The notes below the pieces were generated by a model. It worked only from the letters and a program-made list of their open reading frames with translations, searched no databases and was not told the DNA's origin. A stretch of 31,245 nt of DNA, from contig JAUWZR010000004.1 of the NCBI GenBank assembly GCA_030615235.1, forward strand, positions 1 to 31,245, in the 5' to 3' direction. Source of the stretch: Promethearchaeota archaeon (GTDB taxonomy: Archaea > Asgardarchaeota > Lokiarchaeia > Sigyniarchaeales > SOKP01). Positions 1-7,457 of this stretch are shown piece after piece. A program made the position numbers and the translations under genes. Every line of letters starts with the position of its first letter. The first letter of the stretch is position 1.

Positions 1-1788
1 CGAAGCAGTTCCCGATAATGGGATCATTGTATCACCTTCTATAGTGACCATTGAGAGCTTTTCTATTGAGGTGATTGCTTTTATGACTCGATCACCTTGA
101 ACTATCTCTTTACTTATTGTCGTAAACTCTTCTGATTCTGGCTCGTTAAAAAACCTAACTTCTGAAGAAATATCTCCTTTTTCATTAATATCAAGACACA
201 ATGGGTGGAGTACCTTGGTTCCAAAAAACGCTAATTCTTTCGCTTCCTTATATGAAATTTTTTTAATCAAGTCTCGTAAAAAATTTGGATTACCTCGATC
301 ATTAACGAATAATTTATATAATTCATTAACAGAGTATCCCTCTAATCTCATATCCTCGTGATGAAATTCTTTAGACCTAATTCTCGGAAGTGATGTATTT
401 ACGGTAAAACCCTCATTTAAACATTCGGGACATATAGCTATCCCATTTGCACAATTATAATACTTTCCTTTATAAATATGTTTCATTACGTAAAGTTTGA
501 TTCGACTTCCAACCACCCTCTTCCGAATATGTCCTGTGTTATCAGCGCGTGATGCCCAACCCTCTCCTGTCTTTACCCGAGTAGGGAAATAATCGGGATA
601 TTTCTTTTTTAAGAATATAAAAATATCTATAATTGTTTTAGCAAGAGTATTTTCGTTTGTATACATATTTATACCTTTATCTATTAAAAACCTGCTAAAA
701 TCCTGAGCAGAAAAATCGGCATCAATTATTTTATGAGATTTATTTGATATTATCATTAATTTTATGAGATTAACTAAATCAGAAAAATATTTGGTAAATA
801 TATCCGTAAAGTTAGTTTTCATATCTCGAAGTATTTCTATCTTTTCTTTTAATTTTCCAAGCAAGTTGCGTTCTTCTAATGTTAATTTTAATCGTCTTAA
901 TGCTTCTATACTAGTGAAAGAATCAAGGAATTTTAACTTGTTTGCGTCTATAATAATCTCTCCTAACCGTAAAACAAGCCTAGATATATCAATCTCTCTT
1001 AAATGTGAAATAAGTTCAGATAAATCACTCCTTGTATTTATTAACTGATTAAAAAAATAGATAGATAAAATCCTTCTTGTCTCTCCTAACTGAGCATTGT
1101 TAAAATCAAAATCTAATTTTGGTGCTAAATTTTTAAAATATTGATATTGTTTTCCAATGGGACTCTTAGACACTCCAGCTTTCTTTGCTAGATTTTCTAT
1201 ACTAATCTTGGGCATTTTATTGTTTGATTTCAAGACAGCATAAATAATTGCCGCCGCTTGTGTATACGGATTTGAGTTTTTACGTATGGTTATTTCATTT
1301 CTTTTTGCTCGCGAAATATGTTTGTTTAATATTGTCTCAGATTTTAATAAGATAATTTTTTTCTGTTTAATCGAACATTCAATTGAATTGGTTAGTTTTT
1401 TAATTTGTTCAATTACTTTTTGTTTAAAATTAGGTATATTGAGATTAAGCGTTGAAACGGTCTCAGTGTCTTCTTTCGTATGTTTCATGGAAAATCTTTT
1501 TTCCTTTTTAATTATATTTCCCTCATTATTTATTAACTCCACTGATTCTGATGAGGAGCTATTTTCTCCTTCACTAATATGTGTCTCAAATGATCCACAA
1601 AAATCTTTTTGATAAAGATTTGGTTCTGTTTTAAATCTTTGTGGGTGCAATGAACAATCCTTCTCCATTTCATGAATGTTATTCCCAATATCGCTTAGAA
1701 CATTTTTCTCAGTAGAACCCAATTTTCTCTCAGGTTTTTTTATTTTCGATTCGCATTTTTTACAAATATTTTTTTCTTCGTAGGCCAT
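1..1788 (-). CDS. Composite ORF: TFB-like + HNH-like + aspartate kinase C-terminal part (partial, runs off left edge)
   Basis: An open frame of 596 codons starts at an ATG (1786-1788) and is still open at base 1. An in-frame stop lies about 65 bases upstream of the ATG, so the N-terminus is real. Residues 8-11 form a lone Cys-x2-Cys. Residues about 168-220 resemble the second cyclin repeat of TFIIB/TFB (NPYTQAAAIIYAVLK, then a GVS helix-turn-helix-like stretch). Residues about 443-505 contain AICPEC and FHHE and look HNH-like, but lack a closing Cys/His pair. From about residue 511 (base ~258) the sequence changes abruptly to aspartate kinase: ISYKEAKELAFFGTKVLHP, then VKAITSIEKLSMVTIEGD of the first ACT region. 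Most of the aspartate kinase catalytic domain is absent. This may be a true fusion, a pseudogene made by recombination, or an assembly chimera. The domain calls come from remembered family motifs. Confidence 0.6.
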   Translation of the reverse strand, partial: MAYEEKNICKKCESKIKKPERKLGSTEKNVLSDIGNNIHEMEKDCSLHPQRFKTEPNLYQKDFCGSFETHISEGENSSSSESVELINNEGNIIKKEKRFSMKHTKEDTETVSTLNLNIPNFKQKVIEQIKKLTNSIECSIKQKKIILLKSETILNKHISRAKRNEITIRKNSNPYTQAAAIIYAVLKSNNKMPKISIENLAKKAGVSKSPIGKQYQYFKNLAPKLDFDFNNAQLGETRRILSIYFFNQLINTRSDLSELISHLREIDISRLVLRLGEIIIDANKLKFLDSFTSIEALRRLKLTLEERNLLGKLKEKIEILRDMKTNFTDIFTKYFSDLVNLIKLMIISNKSHKIIDADFSAQDFSRFLIDKGINMYTNENTLAKTIIDIFIFLKKKYPDYFPTRVKTGEGWASRADNTGHIRKRVVGSRIKLYVMKHIYKGKYYNCANGIAICPECLNEGFTVNTSLPRIRSKEFHHEDMRLEGYSVNELYKLFVNDRGNPNFLRDLIKKISYKEAKELAFFGTKVLHPLCLDINEKGDISSEVRFFNEPESEEFTTISKEIVQGDRVIKAITSIEKLSMVTIEGDTMIPLSGTAS

Positions 1789-1966
1789 AATATTTATATA
1801 AAATTTTCTAAATTTAAATTTATGCCAGCTTATGGTAATTTGTGCTAATAGAAGTTAGTATTTTTCATTCCACGATTTTGTCTTTATAAATGACTCAAAA
1901 ATCTTCTAAGAAATTTTGCCTTTATAAGCATTTCATTAAATTTATAAATAAATATAGCCATTAAAT

Positions 1967-1986
1967 ACTATATATTAGTATATAGT
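1967..1986. repeat. Perfect 8-bp inverted repeat with 4-base loop in an intergenic gap
   Basis: ACTATATA (1967-1974) is followed by TTAG and then its exact complement TATATAGT (1979-1986). It lies between the end of the 45-aa peptide gene and the upstream region of the TFB-like ORF, both on the minus strand. It could be an operator or a weak 3' hairpin. In AT-rich sequence a stem like this can arise by chance. Confidence 0.3.
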
Positions 1987-2002
1987 TTAAATCTAAAATA
2001 GC

Positions 2003-2140
2003 TTATATCATTATAAGGTTTGATTCACATTCAGTAGAATAATATTTCTCTAAATGTTGCGGCCGTAGAGTTAAAGGAATTGCGCATCTTACTTCCTTAA
2101 AATCTGGAAAATTTGATTGATAAATACATTTCTTGCTCAT
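2003..2140 (-). CDS. Small 45-residue Cys-containing protein, function unknown
   Basis: It opens with ATG at 2138-2140 and ends with TAA at 2003-2005, giving 45 residues. A GGAGG motif stands a few bases before the ATG (GTGGAGGGGATTTAATG), one of the clearest ribosome binding sites in the window. Cys residues are at positions 5, 19 and 38, with a central RPQHLEKYY segment, which hints at a small metal-binding or disulfide-type fold. It follows the ribbon-helix-helix ORF (ends 2164) by 23 bases on the same strand, so co-transcription is likely. I do not recognise the family with certainty. Confidence 0.55.
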   Translation of the reverse strand: MSKKCIYQSNFPDFKEVRCAIPLTLRPQHLEKYYSTECESNLIMI

Positions 2141-2163
2141 TAAATCCCCTCCACTAATTTCGT

Positions 2164-2454
2164 TTATTTAGAATTATGTTCAATCATCAATCTCATAACC
2201 TCAAAACACATGTTTAATGGTTTTTTAACCTCAGGGAATTTGTCGCCTAAACAAATATAATTTTCTGGTTGTAATACTACATAAGTACGCATTAAATCTT
2301 TCACAATAGCATCCTTGATGAATTGCTCTGGTTTCATCTCAATGGTTTCACAATAAATATTTATTGCCTGTGCTAATTCTTGCGACAGTCGTACTGTGAA
2401 TTTGGGATTATCATCCTTATTTCGAACAATAACTACTTTCTTAATAGTATACAA
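2164..2454 (-). CDS. Ribbon-helix-helix-like protein (third unit of a split array)
   Basis: This is a 96-aa ORF with a TTG start (2452-2454). Residues about 17-55 (KFTVRLSQELAQAINIYCET, then an EQFIKDAIV helix) have the strand-helix-helix layout of RHH DNA-binding proteins such as CopG/Arc types or antitoxins. The frame is continuous with the upstream ORF at 2470-2958; only the TAA at 2470-2472 separates them, followed by in-frame IKLTR before the TTG. The two may be fragments of one multi-RHH gene, or two cistrons. A DNA-binding or antitoxin role is inferred from the fold pattern only. Confidence 0.5.
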   Translation of the reverse strand: MYTIKKVVIVRNKDDNPKFTVRLSQELAQAINIYCETIEMKPEQFIKDAIVKDLMRTYVVLQPENYICLGDKFPEVKKPLNMCFEVMRLMIEHNSK

Positions 2455-2469
2455 CCTCGTTAACTTAAT

Positions 2470-2748
2470 TTAAATAAAATCTTCTTCACGGATTCGTTGG
2501 ATTGATTTTACTATTTTTGAAAAATTCTTATATGTAGCAAGGAAGTCATAACAGCCTTCTTTAACAGTATCTATTAAAATATCTATTTCCCCATTTATTG
2601 TATCTACAATAAACTTTTCAGGAGTTTTTGGAATTTCTTCGCAAATGTACTCAATTGCCTTTGAAATTAGAAGAGGAAATTCGGCTTCAACTTTTATATT
2701 TTTTCCAGGTTCCTTATGAGGTATATTGTGTGGTTGCACGCTAACCAA
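2470..2748 (-). CDS. Tandem ribbon-helix-helix-like protein; reading frame extends to 2958 without a start codon
   Basis: The standard start is TTG at 2746-2748 (92 aa). Residues about 19-55 (IKVEAEFPLLISKAIEY, then a PEKFIVDTI helix) look like an RHH unit. The same frame stays open back to 2958 and encodes another similar unit (RYELHFDEGIDGKFRAFCEV, then NTFIVNTVKSYL). That extension has no ATG, GTG or TTG until 2748. An ATG at about 2952-2954 lies in a different frame and stops after 18 codons. A frameshift or loss of the 5' end is therefore likely. With the 96-aa ORF downstream this makes three RHH-like units in one frame. Confidence 0.45.
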   Translation of the reverse strand: MVSVQPHNIPHKEPGKNIKVEAEFPLLISKAIEYICEEIPKTPEKFIVDTINGEIDILIDTVKEGCYDFLATYKNFSKIVKSIQRIREEDFI

Positions 2749-3042
2749 TTTTGATACGTCGTAATATCTCCCAATGGTATCATAATCTCCATCCCCTAAA
2801 TCATCACCAATCTCGTCTAAATAGGATTTAACGGTATTTACGATAAAAGTATTTAATTCTATATTAAAGACTTCGCAAAATGCCCGAAACTTCCCATCTA
2901 TACCTTCATCAAAATGAAGCTCATATCGTTTTTGGTTTTTCTCTTGAGAGTCATATGACTAGAAATTTTGAAATAAAAGCTTTATTATAGAAAGAGCGTC
3001 ATGAAAAGTCATTACAGATATTATTTAATTTTATATCCATAA

Positions 3043-4290
3043 TCATTGTATGATTTGAGAGAGTTTTTCAAATATTTCAATAGTAATTCTTGCTCTTTTA
3101 AAGGAGAATAAAAGGAAATCTATCATTATTGATATGTTGGTTAAAAAAGTTATAGGATCAGAACTATCCTTAATTTCCTCGAGACGGTTCTTAATAGCTA
3201 AAAAGAGACCGTATTTATCTAAAATTGAAACCATAGTGTTTGATATCTTTGCTAGTAAACCAGCATCAGAAGCACTCACTCTTAATGGTAAGTTGTCTAT
3301 AAGTAGTGCCAATTCTCTCTTTATTGGATAAAATCTACTATTATCTAAAGTTTCAAACACATTTTTTACATAATCTTCCACTACGTCAAGTGGATTGAAC
3401 TGACCAATTAAATTAACCACTTCTTGACGGGTTAAGGGAATTGAAAAAGAAGGTGTAAAAAGACTTTGAGTATTACTAAGTAAGTCTTGATAATATCCGT
3501 GTAAGAAAGTCGGACCTGTGTACTCTTTATCAAGGATCATTAAAGTAGGTAGACAATTAAAGACATTTAAATAAGCAATCAAAATCTGTTCATCTTTTCT
3601 ACCTTCAATAACAATTATATGATATATTGATTCTTCTCTATTTGTTAAAGGGTTGAATTCCCCATACCAAATACAAATTGGGAAATCAGAAGGTTCGAGT
3701 TTGTTTAAGACGAATTTATTAAACAAATCAGAGGAAGGTTTATAATTATTGTTATTATGAAATAAAAATTCGTAGCATATTTTACCGCAACACCTATATA
3801 CCTCATTATTAATATTCTTAATCTCAAAATCAAAATGTTCTATGATATCATATTTTTCTCTTTTAGTAGCTTCGATTGTCTTTTGAATATCAATTGTTGG
3901 AACCTTCTTTTTCTTTTTTTTTAAATGTTTAATTAATGATTTCTCATTTGGAAATACCATGCCGAGAAAACCTTTTCCCTTCTTTTTTTGATAGGGGTCT
4001 TTAAGACTAATGCCATTCGCAGTAAGTAAATATTTAACTCCACGTAATTCAACAATAACATCCTTAATTTTAAGATGGGGATTAAATAATCTTACAGGAT
4101 GCAATATAAGTGCAAATCTTTCTATCAGAGCCTCGTCAAATTCTGTACCAAAATTATTATTACATTTCTTACAAATAATCAAATTTGACTTCAGCTTTCC
4201 ACCCATACACCTTGGAATTATATGTTCAACCGATCTATTTTTTTCATCCAGTTCTTGATTACAGAAAATGCAAAATCTAGGACTTCTCAT
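3043..4290 (-). CDS. HNH endonuclease domain protein
   Basis: This 415-aa protein starts at ATG 4288-4290. The N-terminal 46 residues hold a textbook HNH motif: Cys7-x2-Cys10, EHIIP with His23, GGK with the two glycines, and a closing Cys40-x2-Cys43 followed by Asn residues. This suggests a zinc-stabilised metal-dependent DNA nuclease. The remaining ~370 residues are not recognised. They are rich in hydrophobic and charged residues with no signal peptide or obvious membrane segment, and may sense a target or partner. It lies upstream of the RHH-like ORFs on the same strand (84-base gap to the extended frame). The neighbourhood suggests a restriction or mobile-element role, but the substrate is unknown. 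Confidence 0.75.
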   Translation of the reverse strand: MRSPRFCIFCNQELDEKNRSVEHIIPRCMGGKLKSNLIICKKCNNNFGTEFDEALIERFALILHPVRLFNPHLKIKDVIVELRGVKYLLTANGISLKDPYQKKKGKGFLGMVFPNEKSLIKHLKKKKKKVPTIDIQKTIEATKREKYDIIEHFDFEIKNINNEVYRCCGKICYEFLFHNNNNYKPSSDLFNKFVLNKLEPSDFPICIWYGEFNPLTNREESIYHIIVIEGRKDEQILIAYLNVFNCLPTLMILDKEYTGPTFLHGYYQDLLSNTQSLFTPSFSIPLTRQEVVNLIGQFNPLDVVEDYVKNVFETLDNSRFYPIKRELALLIDNLPLRVSASDAGLLAKISNTMVSILDKYGLFLAIKNRLEEIKDSSDPITFLTNISIMIDFLLFSFKRARITIEIFEKLSQIIQ

Positions 4291-4478
4291 ATTCCCTCAA
4301 GATATAAAAAATTAAATCTGAAAAGATGTATTTATTTTCTAGATTAAGAGAATATAAGTTTTCTTATTTATGAAATTGAAATCAATCAATATGTATATTA
4401 TTTTAATTTATTATTAATTCTAATTATAAGAAATGAATCAATATTTTATGATAATACAAAAGAGAATACAGATGTATC

Positions 4479-4650
4479 ATGTTTGTAGCTGCATTAGATT
4501 TAGGAACTAAATTTTATCCGTTCTCCAAGTAAAATTGGTAGTACCAGTGAATTTGATTATTATTTCAAAATTCCTCGAAATTATATTGAAAATAAATTGG
4601 TGAATACTGAAAACATTTATACTGTATATTTTGAAGGAATATCTTCATAA
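4479..4650 (+). pseudogene. Degenerate coding remnant in a 730-base gene-poor stretch
   Basis: From the ATG at 4479 the sequence reads MFVAALDLGTKF and stops at 4532. A protein-like stretch (RSPSKIGSTSEFDYYFKIPR, then about 20 more residues) continues in another frame to the TAA at 4648-4650. Two readable pieces in adjoining frames suggest a decayed gene. I cannot assign the family. The rest of 4291-5018 shows no convincing ORF on either strand apart from this debris and a hairpin at 4823-4847. Confidence 0.3.
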
Positions 4651-4822
4651 ATATTATTTTTTTAATTTTTGAATGATACCTTTTCATTTAGAAGAAATTA
4701 AAATTAAAATAACTACTACTTTAATATTTAAGTTAATTAGGAGAAACTAATAAATTTTCTAAATAAAGAAGTCTAAAGAAGATTCTCCCATAAAAAATAA
4801 ATATACAATTTACTTTTATAAT

Positions 4823-4847
4823 AATAGGTCAAATATTAAGACCTATT
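4823..4847. repeat. 8-bp hairpin upstream of the NYN-like gene
   Basis: AATAGGTC (4823-4830) pairs perfectly with GACCTATT (4840-4847) across a 9-base loop. The following ~170 bases (4849-5018) carry no ORF and are less A/T-biased than other gaps nearby. They could be an untranslated leader or a small RNA, but no known RNA family or clear C/D or H/ACA box was recognised. Confidence 0.3.
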
Positions 4848-5018
4848 GCATTGGCCCCAGTATGAGTGTTTAGTAAGCGGTCAGCTTTTTGTGGATAGAG
4901 AGTAGGTAGAATATTTGTATATTAGTGTTATGTGCTTATTTTTAAATTATAAGATGTGAGTGAGAAGTAGTTATTAAGATTTGTACGTGAGATTTAGGTC
5001 GTATAAAAATTAAGGGAT

Positions 5019-5456
5019 TTGAGTTTGGGGTTTCTCTGCAATTATCACTCGCATGAGGTGACAAAAATAAAACAAGATATAGTTGCAGATATTTCTAATA
5101 TCGCTGGTTATTATAGTGTATTTCCCCCTAAGATAGAAAATATTAAAATTATGTATAATGCTCTAAAATACAAATATTGGATTATTGGAATAGCTGATTG
5201 GAGACTGTATGATTGTATTGATTATCCTGGGTCTTATAAATATTACTTAGGACGAGGCATAATTACACAAGCTCCTCCAAAAATCGCTGCAGATATTCTT
5301 ATGATAATGACAGCTATCAAACTTGATTGTTTAATAGTTACAAATGATAATTTAGGAGAATATGAGGAGATTATTCCCTCAGAATTCTGGTTAAAAAGTC
5401 ATAGGGTACCTTTTGACATTATCACCGACGAATTTAGAATATATTTACCAAAATAA
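5019..5456 (+). CDS. PIN/NYN-like (Zc3h12a-like) ribonuclease
   Basis: A 145-aa protein is obtained from the TTG start. A GTG at 5058 would begin just before the domain and may be the true start. Acidic residues fall where PIN/NYN nucleases carry their metal-binding set: Asp24 in DIVADISNIAGY, Asp60 in IIGIADWRLYD, Asp92 in KIAADILM, and Asp110 in IVTNDNLGEY. The pattern GRGIITQAPP before the third Asp is typical of the NYN/Zc3h12a group, so single-stranded RNA cleavage is the expected activity. It stands alone between gene-poor stretches and ends in a long poly-T run. Whether it acts in RNA processing or as a toxin or defence effector cannot be told from sequence. Confidence 0.6.
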   Translation: MSLGFLCNYHSHEVTKIKQDIVADISNIAGYYSVFPPKIENIKIMYNALKYKYWIIGIADWRLYDCIDYPGSYKYYLGRGIITQAPPKIAADILMIMTAIKLDCLIVTNDNLGEYEEIIPSEFWLKSHRVPFDIITDEFRIYLPK

Positions 5457-5477
5457 ATAGTGAAATTTACTCTCACA

Positions 5478-5490
5478 TTTTTTTTTTTTT
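5478..5490 (+). terminator. Poly-T terminator after the NYN-like gene
   Basis: An uninterrupted run of 13 T begins 21 bases after the stop codon at 5456. Archaeal transcription commonly ends at such U-tracts without a hairpin. Confidence 0.55.
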
Positions 5491-5768
5491 AACATTTTCC
5501 TACAAAAGCTCTTCTATTTTCTTAATCAATACTATTTTATCTAAAGGATGTGCCTATAATTATTTACTTTATCAACCTTGAGATTTTACATTTAAATAAT
5601 CGAAATCAATTATACTGTCTAATCATGAAACAAGGATTCAAATCTCTCGGATTTCTAAGTCAGGCTTTTCTCATCCTGTTTCTTCTTGTAATCCATTTGA
5701 TTATTGTCTTATCCAAAATGTCTTTAAAAGTATTTCTATAATTTTTAAGATAAGAAGACGAAAACTTG
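5491..5768. other. Gene-poor stretch, nothing assigned
   Basis: This is about 280 bases between the poly-T run and the end of the convergent Panacea-nuclease gene. A 63-codon plus-strand ORF at 5550-5741 is mostly hydrophobic with an atypical composition. A shifted frame over the same bases reads as scattered peptide (HETRIQISRISKSGF), so old coding debris is possible. I see no gene I would support here. Confidence 0.3.
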
Positions 5769-6866
5769 TTAAATCTCTGCCTTAACAAAATTAAATGCTA
5801 ATTCTTTAAGTTTTGATTCTAATATTTCATCGGGTTTCAAACCTTTTTCTTTAAGAAGTAACATATTTTTAATATCATTATCATCAATAACAAGAACATA
5901 ATATCTATCAAACCTATTTTTATTATAAATTTCTCTTAATTGCTCTAGCTCTTTCTCCTTATTTTCAATTTTTCTACAGATTATAATTCCAAAATAGCCT
6001 CTCTCATATGAAAATCTTCCAACCATTTGGTCATAATGAGGATTCTCTAAATCATGTGATAGATTCTTAGATTCAAATATAATATAAGGACAAATGATAT
6101 TATGATTATTTCTGATTTCTGAGAAGAATCCTTTTACACTATTATTTTTTGCCACGATATCTATTCTTTTTTTCCCTAGATTTATTGGATTTTCATTTTG
6201 AAAATTTGTTAATTGGGCACCAAATAAATCTTTTAAGACAATTTCGATAAATCGATGATATTTATGGGCATCTTTGAGACCAGGAGCAATATTTTTCAAT
6301 TTTTCAATTTTTTTATTAACTTCAACTATTGTTTCTGGAATCATTTTATATTGAATCAAAATCTTCCAAATTTCATTTTTTTCTTCTTCTAAAAAACGTT
6401 CGGGTTTCCAATCCTCAACTGTCTTAAAAACATCTTTTTTTAGAAATATTTCATCCTGTACAATTAAAATATGCATAGTTGAAAATAACTCTATGCGATC
6501 AAGTGTTTTTAAGTCATTATCAAAAATATCTAGAATTTTAATTTGTAATAAGTAATCACTCTTATCAAATTTTAATTTATATTGATTGCTAATAAGAAAA
6601 TTATCAATTTTCTCCTCATACGGGGTAATAATATGAGTTTTATGATCTTTATTTATGCGTATTAACCCTTCATTTTCAAAATAATCAAGATCACCATTTA
6701 GTTCATAACTATAAGGACCATAATGATGTTTATCATAATGATAGTAAAGATCCTGTACTTTATAATAAGAAAGAAAATAAATGTATTTTTGGAGGAATGT
6801 CTCTCCTTTAATATTTCCAAGATTTTTTAAAATATTTAATAGAGATATTCTTTTATTTAAAGTCAT
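5769..6866 (-). CDS. Panacea/YwgA-like N-terminal domain fused to a PD-(D/E)XK nuclease
   Basis: This 365-aa protein starts at ATG 6864-6866. Residues about 20-70 (TFLQKYIYFLSYY, HYGPYSYEL, DYFENEGLI) match the pattern of Panacea/SocA (DUF4065) and YwgA-type domains, which occur in antitoxins and phage-related proteins. After a charged linker, residues about 200-340 look like a restriction-endonuclease fold: HKYHRFIEIVLKDLF, then Asp236 in KKRIDIVAK, then the Glu265-x-Lys267 pair in YIIFESKN, and Gln280 in YDQMVGR. The catalytic set appears intact, so DNA cleavage is expected. It lies just outside the SMC/kinase island on the opposite strand. A self-restrained nuclease used in defence is an inference from the architecture. 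Confidence 0.6.
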   Translation of the reverse strand: MTLNKRISLLNILKNLGNIKGETFLQKYIYFLSYYKVQDLYYHYDKHHYGPYSYELNGDLDYFENEGLIRINKDHKTHIITPYEEKIDNFLISNQYKLKFDKSDYLLQIKILDIFDNDLKTLDRIELFSTMHILIVQDEIFLKKDVFKTVEDWKPERFLEEEKNEIWKILIQYKMIPETIVEVNKKIEKLKNIAPGLKDAHKYHRFIEIVLKDLFGAQLTNFQNENPINLGKKRIDIVAKNNSVKGFFSEIRNNHNIICPYIIFESKNLSHDLENPHYDQMVGRFSYERGYFGIIICRKIENKEKELEQLREIYNKNRFDRYYVLVIDDNDIKNMLLLKEKGLKPDEILESKLKELAFNFVKAEI

Positions 6867-7001
6867 AATTACTAAAATATTTAAACATATCTTTTGAGGT
6901 CTAGAATCATAATCTCTTTATAAATTCAAAGACTACTTTGAATTTTTAAAAATTACTAAGAAAATAAGAAAAAATTATAAAACACAAATCAGTTAATATA
7001 A

Positions 7002-7142
7002 AAGCACATCAAGATAGTTTCTAAAACGTATCGAGAAGCTAAAGAAGCTTATTACAACGGAACATTTACAAAAAAAAAAGTAGGAAGATGGGTCACTGAT
7101 TTGAAAAAAGTTTATGAAAGGAGGATTTTTAAATTTTACTGA
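7002..7142 (+). pseudogene. Truncated U32-peptidase C-terminal fragment (left copy)
   Basis: From 7014 the plus strand reads IVSKTYREAKEAYYNGTF followed by KVGRWVTDLKKVYE, then loses the family pattern and stops at TGA 7140-7142. The segment matches the one starting at 15807: 28 of 35 residues and about 83 of 105 bases are identical by hand count. TKTYREAI and the KVYNRGF that follows in the other copy are typical of U32 (collagenase-like) peptidases just after the catalytic domain. No start codon or catalytic domain is present, so this is a remnant. Confidence 0.6.
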
Positions 7143-7157
7143 TAAATCGCCGTATAA

Positions 7158-7361
7158 CTATATTTTTCCTTTAAATAAGATCAAAATATCAGATTTTATG
7201 GATAATATTATATTTCTTAAATTTCGCCATTGTGGAAGAGAATATAAAGCATTTAAAACTTCATCGTTAATCTCAAAACTTAGCTCATTACCTTCCATCT
7301 TCATGATTTTTCCCTTCAAAACAAAAAACTTCTTATTGGTAGGATGCTCTTTTTCTTCCAT
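7158..7361 (-). CDS. Small hypothetical protein (67 aa)
   Basis: The ORF has an ATG at 7359-7361 and TAA at 7158-7160. Its composition is protein-like, with alternating charged and hydrophobic residues (KGKIMKMEGNELSFEINDEV) and a WRNLRNIILSIKS helix. No family is recognised. The overlapping plus-strand ORF (7114-7365) has a poorer composition and starts inside the U32 remnant. Its start codon lies about 97 bases from the kleisin start and it points away from the operon, so it could be a divergent regulator or antitoxin. This is speculative. Confidence 0.4.
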   Translation of the reverse strand: MEEKEHPTNKKFFVLKGKIMKMEGNELSFEINDEVLNALYSLPQWRNLRNIILSIKSDILILFKGKI

Positions 7362-7377
7362 TTAATTTCGCTTGAAT

Positions 7378-7445
7378 ACTAAGAAAATCATTAGTGAATG
7401 GAAAATTTTTAACAAATAGATATATTTACTTAGAAAATCATTAGT
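7378..7445 (+). repeat. Pair of 18-bp direct repeats, each a dyad, upstream of the SMC operon
   Basis: ACTAAGAAAATCATTAGT (7378-7395) and ACTTAGAAAATCATTAGT (7428-7445) differ at one base and start 50 bases apart. Each has inverted ends, ACTAA and TTAGT, around GAAAATCA (one mismatch in the second copy). The second copy ends 12 bases before the kleisin ATG. Two spaced dyads around a promoter are the usual layout for a dimeric regulator binding cooperatively. Confidence 0.5.
7419..7428 (+). promoter_or_regulatory. Candidate TATA box of the SMC operon
   Basis: GATATATTTA lies about 30-39 bases before the ATG at 7458, the distance expected for an almost leaderless archaeal transcript. It sits between the two 18-bp dyads, so the downstream dyad would cover the transcription start. 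Confidence 0.4.
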
Positions 7446-7457
7446 ATTGTAACTAAG

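Noticed and set aside
764..1612. Plus-strand ORFs of 94 and 108 codons
   Set aside because: They are antisense to the composite TFB-like frame, and their composition (runs of Phe, Ile, Ser) is that of a shadow frame.
1..1788. Intein inside aspartate kinase
   Set aside because: The frame begins at its own ATG with an in-frame stop upstream and no N-extein. No intein N-terminal Cys/Ser block or C-terminal His-Asn precedes the kinase part.
4840..5018. tRNA or box C/D small RNA
   Set aside because: No cloverleaf, no T-loop consensus and no matching C and D boxes were found by eye.
5550..5741. 63-codon hydrophobic plus-strand ORF, possible small membrane protein
   Set aside because: There is no ribosome binding site or recognisable pattern, and an adjoining frame reads equally well, so it is more likely debris.
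7114..7365. Plus-strand ORF of 83 codons
   Set aside because: It starts inside the U32 remnant and overlaps the more protein-like minus-strand 67-aa ORF.
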